Positions 5,361-7,194 of a DNA stretch of 7,194 bases are shown here, in pieces (positions within the stretch are counted from its first letter, which is position 1; each line of letters starts with the position of its first letter). The DNA comes from JAFAQB01 sp045808425. Lineage in GTDB: Archaea; Thermoproteota; Nitrososphaeria; Nitrososphaerales; Nitrososphaeraceae. The notes under the pieces were generated by a model. That model did no database searches. It was not told the DNA's origin and saw only the letters and a program-made list of their open reading frames with translations. Both the position numbers and the translations under genes were made by a program. The stretch lies in assembly GCA_045808425.1 (NCBI GenBank), contig JBJMFM010000105.1, positions 1 to 7,194 of the forward strand, in the 5' to 3' direction.

Positions 5361-6521
5361 ATGATAAAACTACAAGCAACGAAGTTTGCGATAACTTTAG
5401 CTGTAATAATAATAGTTGCAGCAGCAATAACTCCAATAAAATCACTAGTATTTGCACAGAGCGCTTCAACAACAACAAACAGCAGTACAGGCGCTGGATC
5501 TAACACTAATTCAGTAAAGACTTTGCGCATAGGCTACTTTCCAAACATAAACCATGCTCAGGCAGTGATTGGACTGGGAAATGGAGCTTTTCAGAAGACA
5601 TTGGGCAAAAATGTAAATGTCCAACCGACTGTATTTAATGCAGGCCCATCGGCTATCGAGGCATTAGTTGCCAAAAAGATTGATGTAACATATGTTGGTC
5701 CTAATCCAGCCATTAATGGCTATGTAGTATCAGATGGAAAAGATCTCAAGATAATTGCAGGTGCAAGCAGTGGAGGAGCATCATTTGTAGTTAGAAACGA
5801 CGCAGGCGTCAATTCGCCTAAAGATTTCGCTGGTAAAAAATTTGCCTCTCCACAATTAGGTAATACTCAGGATATAGCTCTACGATCTTATTTACAAAAA
5901 AATGGATTTAAAACAACAGATCAAGGTGGTAATGTAGCAGTGGTAGCCGTAGCCAATCCTGATATACTTACACTATTCTTAAAGAAACAATTAGATGGTG
6001 CATGGGTGCCCGAACCATGGGCCAGCAGATTAGTAAAGGAAGCCAATGGAAGAATATTTTTAGATGAGAGAAGCATATGGCCAGGTGGAAAATTTGTGAC
6101 AGCCAATATAGCCGCAAGTACAGATTACCTTAAGAACAATCCAGATATAATAAGTAAATTATTAGCTGCACATGTAAACGAAACCGTATGGATAAATAAC
6201 CACAAGGAGGAGGCTATAAAGACATTCAACACACAAACTAAAAAACTTACAGGAAAAGCTATTGCAGAGGACGAACTAATACAAGCTTTTTCGAGAATTG
6301 ATTTCACATATGATCCACTTAAACTGTCGCTATTTCAATCAGCCAACAATGCATATGATCTCGGATTCTTAGCTAAGGGTAAGCCGCATCCAGATCTATC
6401 AGGAATATTTGACTTGACATTATTAGACCAAGTGTTGAAATCAAAGGCATTAACACCAATAGAAGGAGAACAACGATCTCCTCAAAGTTCTTCAGGAGAC
6501 AACCTTGGCGCAGCAGAATAG
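5361..6521 (+). CDS. ABC transporter substrate-binding protein, NitT/TauT (SsuA-like) family
   Basis: This protein of 386 residues from ATG 5361 (an in-frame TTG at 5349 would add four) begins with an export signal: basic MIKLQATK, a hydrophobic stretch (about 8-24), then a likely cut near LVFAQ. There is no lipobox cysteine, so it is either released or held by an uncleaved helix. A Ser/Thr/Asn-rich linker (about 35-52) leads into the mature domain: LRIGYFPNINHAQAVIGLG, NAGPSAIEALVAKKIDVTYVGPNPAING, IAGASSGGASFVVR, GKKFASPQLGNTQDIALRSYL, and DGAWVPEPWASRLV. These are hallmarks of the family that binds nitrate, bicarbonate, taurine or alkanesulfonates; the SsuA-like arrangement makes a sulfonate or similar organosulfur or organic anion plausible. 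The permease and ATPase are not in view, so it stands alone. It ends with an acidic Ser-rich tail before T-tracts. Confidence 0.9.
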   Translation: MIKLQATKFAITLAVIIIVAAAITPIKSLVFAQSASTTTNSSTGAGSNTNSVKTLRIGYFPNINHAQAVIGLGNGAFQKTLGKNVNVQPTVFNAGPSAIEALVAKKIDVTYVGPNPAINGYVVSDGKDLKIIAGASSGGASFVVRNDAGVNSPKDFAGKKFASPQLGNTQDIALRSYLQKNGFKTTDQGGNVAVVAVANPDILTLFLKKQLDGAWVPEPWASRLVKEANGRIFLDERSIWPGGKFVTANIAASTDYLKNNPDIISKLLAAHVNETVWINNHKEEAIKTFNTQTKKLTGKAIAEDELIQAFSRIDFTYDPLKLSLFQSANNAYDLGFLAKGKPHPDLSGIFDLTLLDQVLKSKALTPIEGEQRSPQSSSGDNLGAAE

Positions 6522-6530
6522 CTAAGTCTT

Positions 6531-6557
6531 ATCTCTCTCTTTTTTTAACCTTTTTTC
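6531..6557 (+). terminator. T-rich termination region after the substrate-binding protein
   Basis: Starting about ten bases after the stop, the plus strand is pyrimidine-rich with T-runs (CTCTCTCTTTTTT, then CCTTTTTTC). Archaeal RNA polymerase commonly stops at such T-tracts without a hairpin. Confidence 0.55.
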
Positions 6558-6669
6558 TTTCTGAATTTTATACAGTAAGGAGCGGTTCAATGCATAACTG
6601 CAGCTTCAATTGATGTGCTGTGATAATAGATTATAACAGAACGGAATCAAGTCATGGCATCTCATCATC

Positions 6670-6729
6670 ATTCCATAGTAACAAAAATCCTTGTGTTTGC
6701 AAGGTCATCATGCCAACTATGGAATTTTT
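6670..6729 (+). terminator. Nested hairpin followed by T5; terminator or small RNA
   Basis: ATTCCATAGT (6670-6679) and ACTATGGAAT (6716-6725) form a perfect 10-bp outer stem. Inside, CCTTG (6689-6693) and CAAGG (6700-6704) form a 5-bp stem over a six-base loop. Five T residues (6725-6729) follow at once. It may be a backup terminator for the substrate-binding-protein transcript, the end of a small RNA, or the remnant of a short inverted-repeat element. Confidence 0.45.
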
Positions 6730-6748
6730 ACTATTCAATCTGAATATT

Positions 6749-6769
6749 TAAAAAATTAGCAACGCTAAT
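6749..6769 (-). terminator. Hairpin terminator of the 92-aa gene
   Basis: On the minus strand, ATTAGC-GTT-GCTAAT (6755-6769) is a 6-bp stem over a three-base loop followed by six T residues (6750-6755). It lies about 50 nt past the stop of the minus-strand gene. T-tract ending is the usual archaeal signal, and the hairpin makes the site look intrinsic-like. Confidence 0.5.
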
Positions 6770-6818
6770 AATCCAAAATAGCCTGAAGATTTGCGACAGT
6801 GGTGAGTAGATAATGACT

Positions 6819-7097
6819 TTATTTTGTTTTTGCTGTTGCTGTATTCATTCTAAGAACATCTACCTGACCGCTATGCAGCCAATCCTTTAGCTCTTCGTGA
6901 CTTGGCTTTGCATCATGCTTCCCTGCTAAATGAAGATGTAAAAGAACATAGTTAACTTGATTTAACAACGGTTTGTTTCCTTCATCTCCCTTACGGGTCT
7001 TTTGTCTTAGATCTTCAGGAACTGTAGCCCACCAGTTCTCAAAGCTTCTTTTTCCTGCTGTACTTGCTTTTTGACCATGTCCTTTAGGTAATGTCAT
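6819..7097 (-). CDS. Small protein of unknown function, 92 aa
   Basis: ATG 7095-7097 opens 92 codons ending at TAA 6819-6821. A TATA-like TCTAAAATAA (plus-strand 7121-7130) lies 24-33 bp before the ATG, fitting a leaderless transcript, and a hairpin with a T-run follows the gene; both support it as real. The protein starts with a Gly/Lys/Ser-rich basic segment, then FENWWATVPEDLRQKTRKGDE, a helix around NQVNYVLLHLHLAGKHD, and PSHEELKDWLHSG followed by a basic tail. It is probably a soluble, mostly helical, positively charged protein that could touch nucleic acid. The HLAGKHDAKPSHEELKDWL part resembles helical repeat or HTH-like regions, but I do not recognise the family and assign no function. 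Confidence 0.65.
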   Translation of the reverse strand: MTLPKGHGQKASTAGKRSFENWWATVPEDLRQKTRKGDEGNKPLLNQVNYVLLHLHLAGKHDAKPSHEELKDWLHSGQVDVLRMNTATAKTK

Positions 7098-7120
7098 AAT
7101 ATATGCATATTATAATGATA

Positions 7121-7130
7121 TTATTTTAGA
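7121..7130 (-). promoter_or_regulatory. TATA box of the 92-aa gene
   Basis: Read on the minus strand this is TCTAAAATAA, 24-33 bp before the ATG, the normal place for an archaeal TATA box of a leaderless gene. Between it and the ATG lies a 10-bp palindrome, ATATGCATAT (7101-7110), which could be an operator or simply A/T-rich chance. Confidence 0.45.
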
Positions 7131-7194
7131 GTTACTAATATCTGCGAAAGGGGATTCCTTTTCTTTGCTACTAACAAATCTAGAATCGTGTGAG

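Larger units (their letters stand above)
6558..6818. other. Convergent intergenic region
   Basis: No gene was found. The region lies between the converging ends of the substrate-binding-protein gene and the 92-residue gene, and holds two hairpin elements, listed separately: a nested stem at 6670-6725 oriented for the plus strand and a short stem at 6755-6769 oriented for the minus strand. Confidence 0.5.

Noticed and set aside
5345..6307. Minus-strand open frames opposite the substrate-binding-protein gene (5345-5530, 5921-6106, 6125-6307)
   Set aside because: The plus-strand protein is unmistakable and these frames carry no domain or start signals.
1..7194. tRNA genes, CRISPR arrays, insertion sequences or a defence system
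   Set aside because: No cloverleaf, regularly spaced repeats, transposase motifs or known defence domains were seen on either strand.

Overview
The window looks like accessory chromosome from an AT-rich archaeon, most likely an ammonia-oxidising Nitrososphaerota (Thaumarchaeota) of the Nitrososphaera/Nitrosocosmicus kind. This is inferred from archaeal TATA-like boxes 25-30 bp before start codons with almost no leader, T-tract termination, very small Cys-rich zinc-binding proteins, and the general character of the proteins. No rRNA, tRNA, CRISPR array or transposase was recognised.

Left part (1-2133): the minus strand carries a sugar-phosphate-isomerase-like TIM-barrel gene that runs off the left edge and is broken by a one-base frameshift near 304. 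Divergent from it are three small plus-strand genes: a zinc-ribbon protein, a 72-residue winged-helix-like protein, and a second zinc-ribbon protein paralogous to the first.

Centre (2134-4137): a two-gene unit encodes a polytopic membrane protein with a duplicated D-x3-H-x12-H motif, followed 24 bp later by a TetR-family repressor. A pair of overlapping perfect inverted repeats sits just before the promoter. The simplest reading is that the repressor controls its own operon and the membrane protein in response to an unknown small molecule.

Right-centre (4138-5300): this stretch is gene-poor and holds a 59-residue small protein, a frameshifted Cys_rich_CWC protein, and a 5'-truncated ASCH-like gene on the minus strand. 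The two damaged genes suggest decay, a rearrangement, or indel errors in the assembly.

Right part (5301-7194): an intact secreted or membrane-anchored NitT/TauT (SsuA-like) substrate-binding protein stands without its permease or ATPase in view. It converges with a 92-residue conserved-looking protein of unknown function. The 300 bp between them holds T-tracts and two hairpins, one oriented to end each gene.
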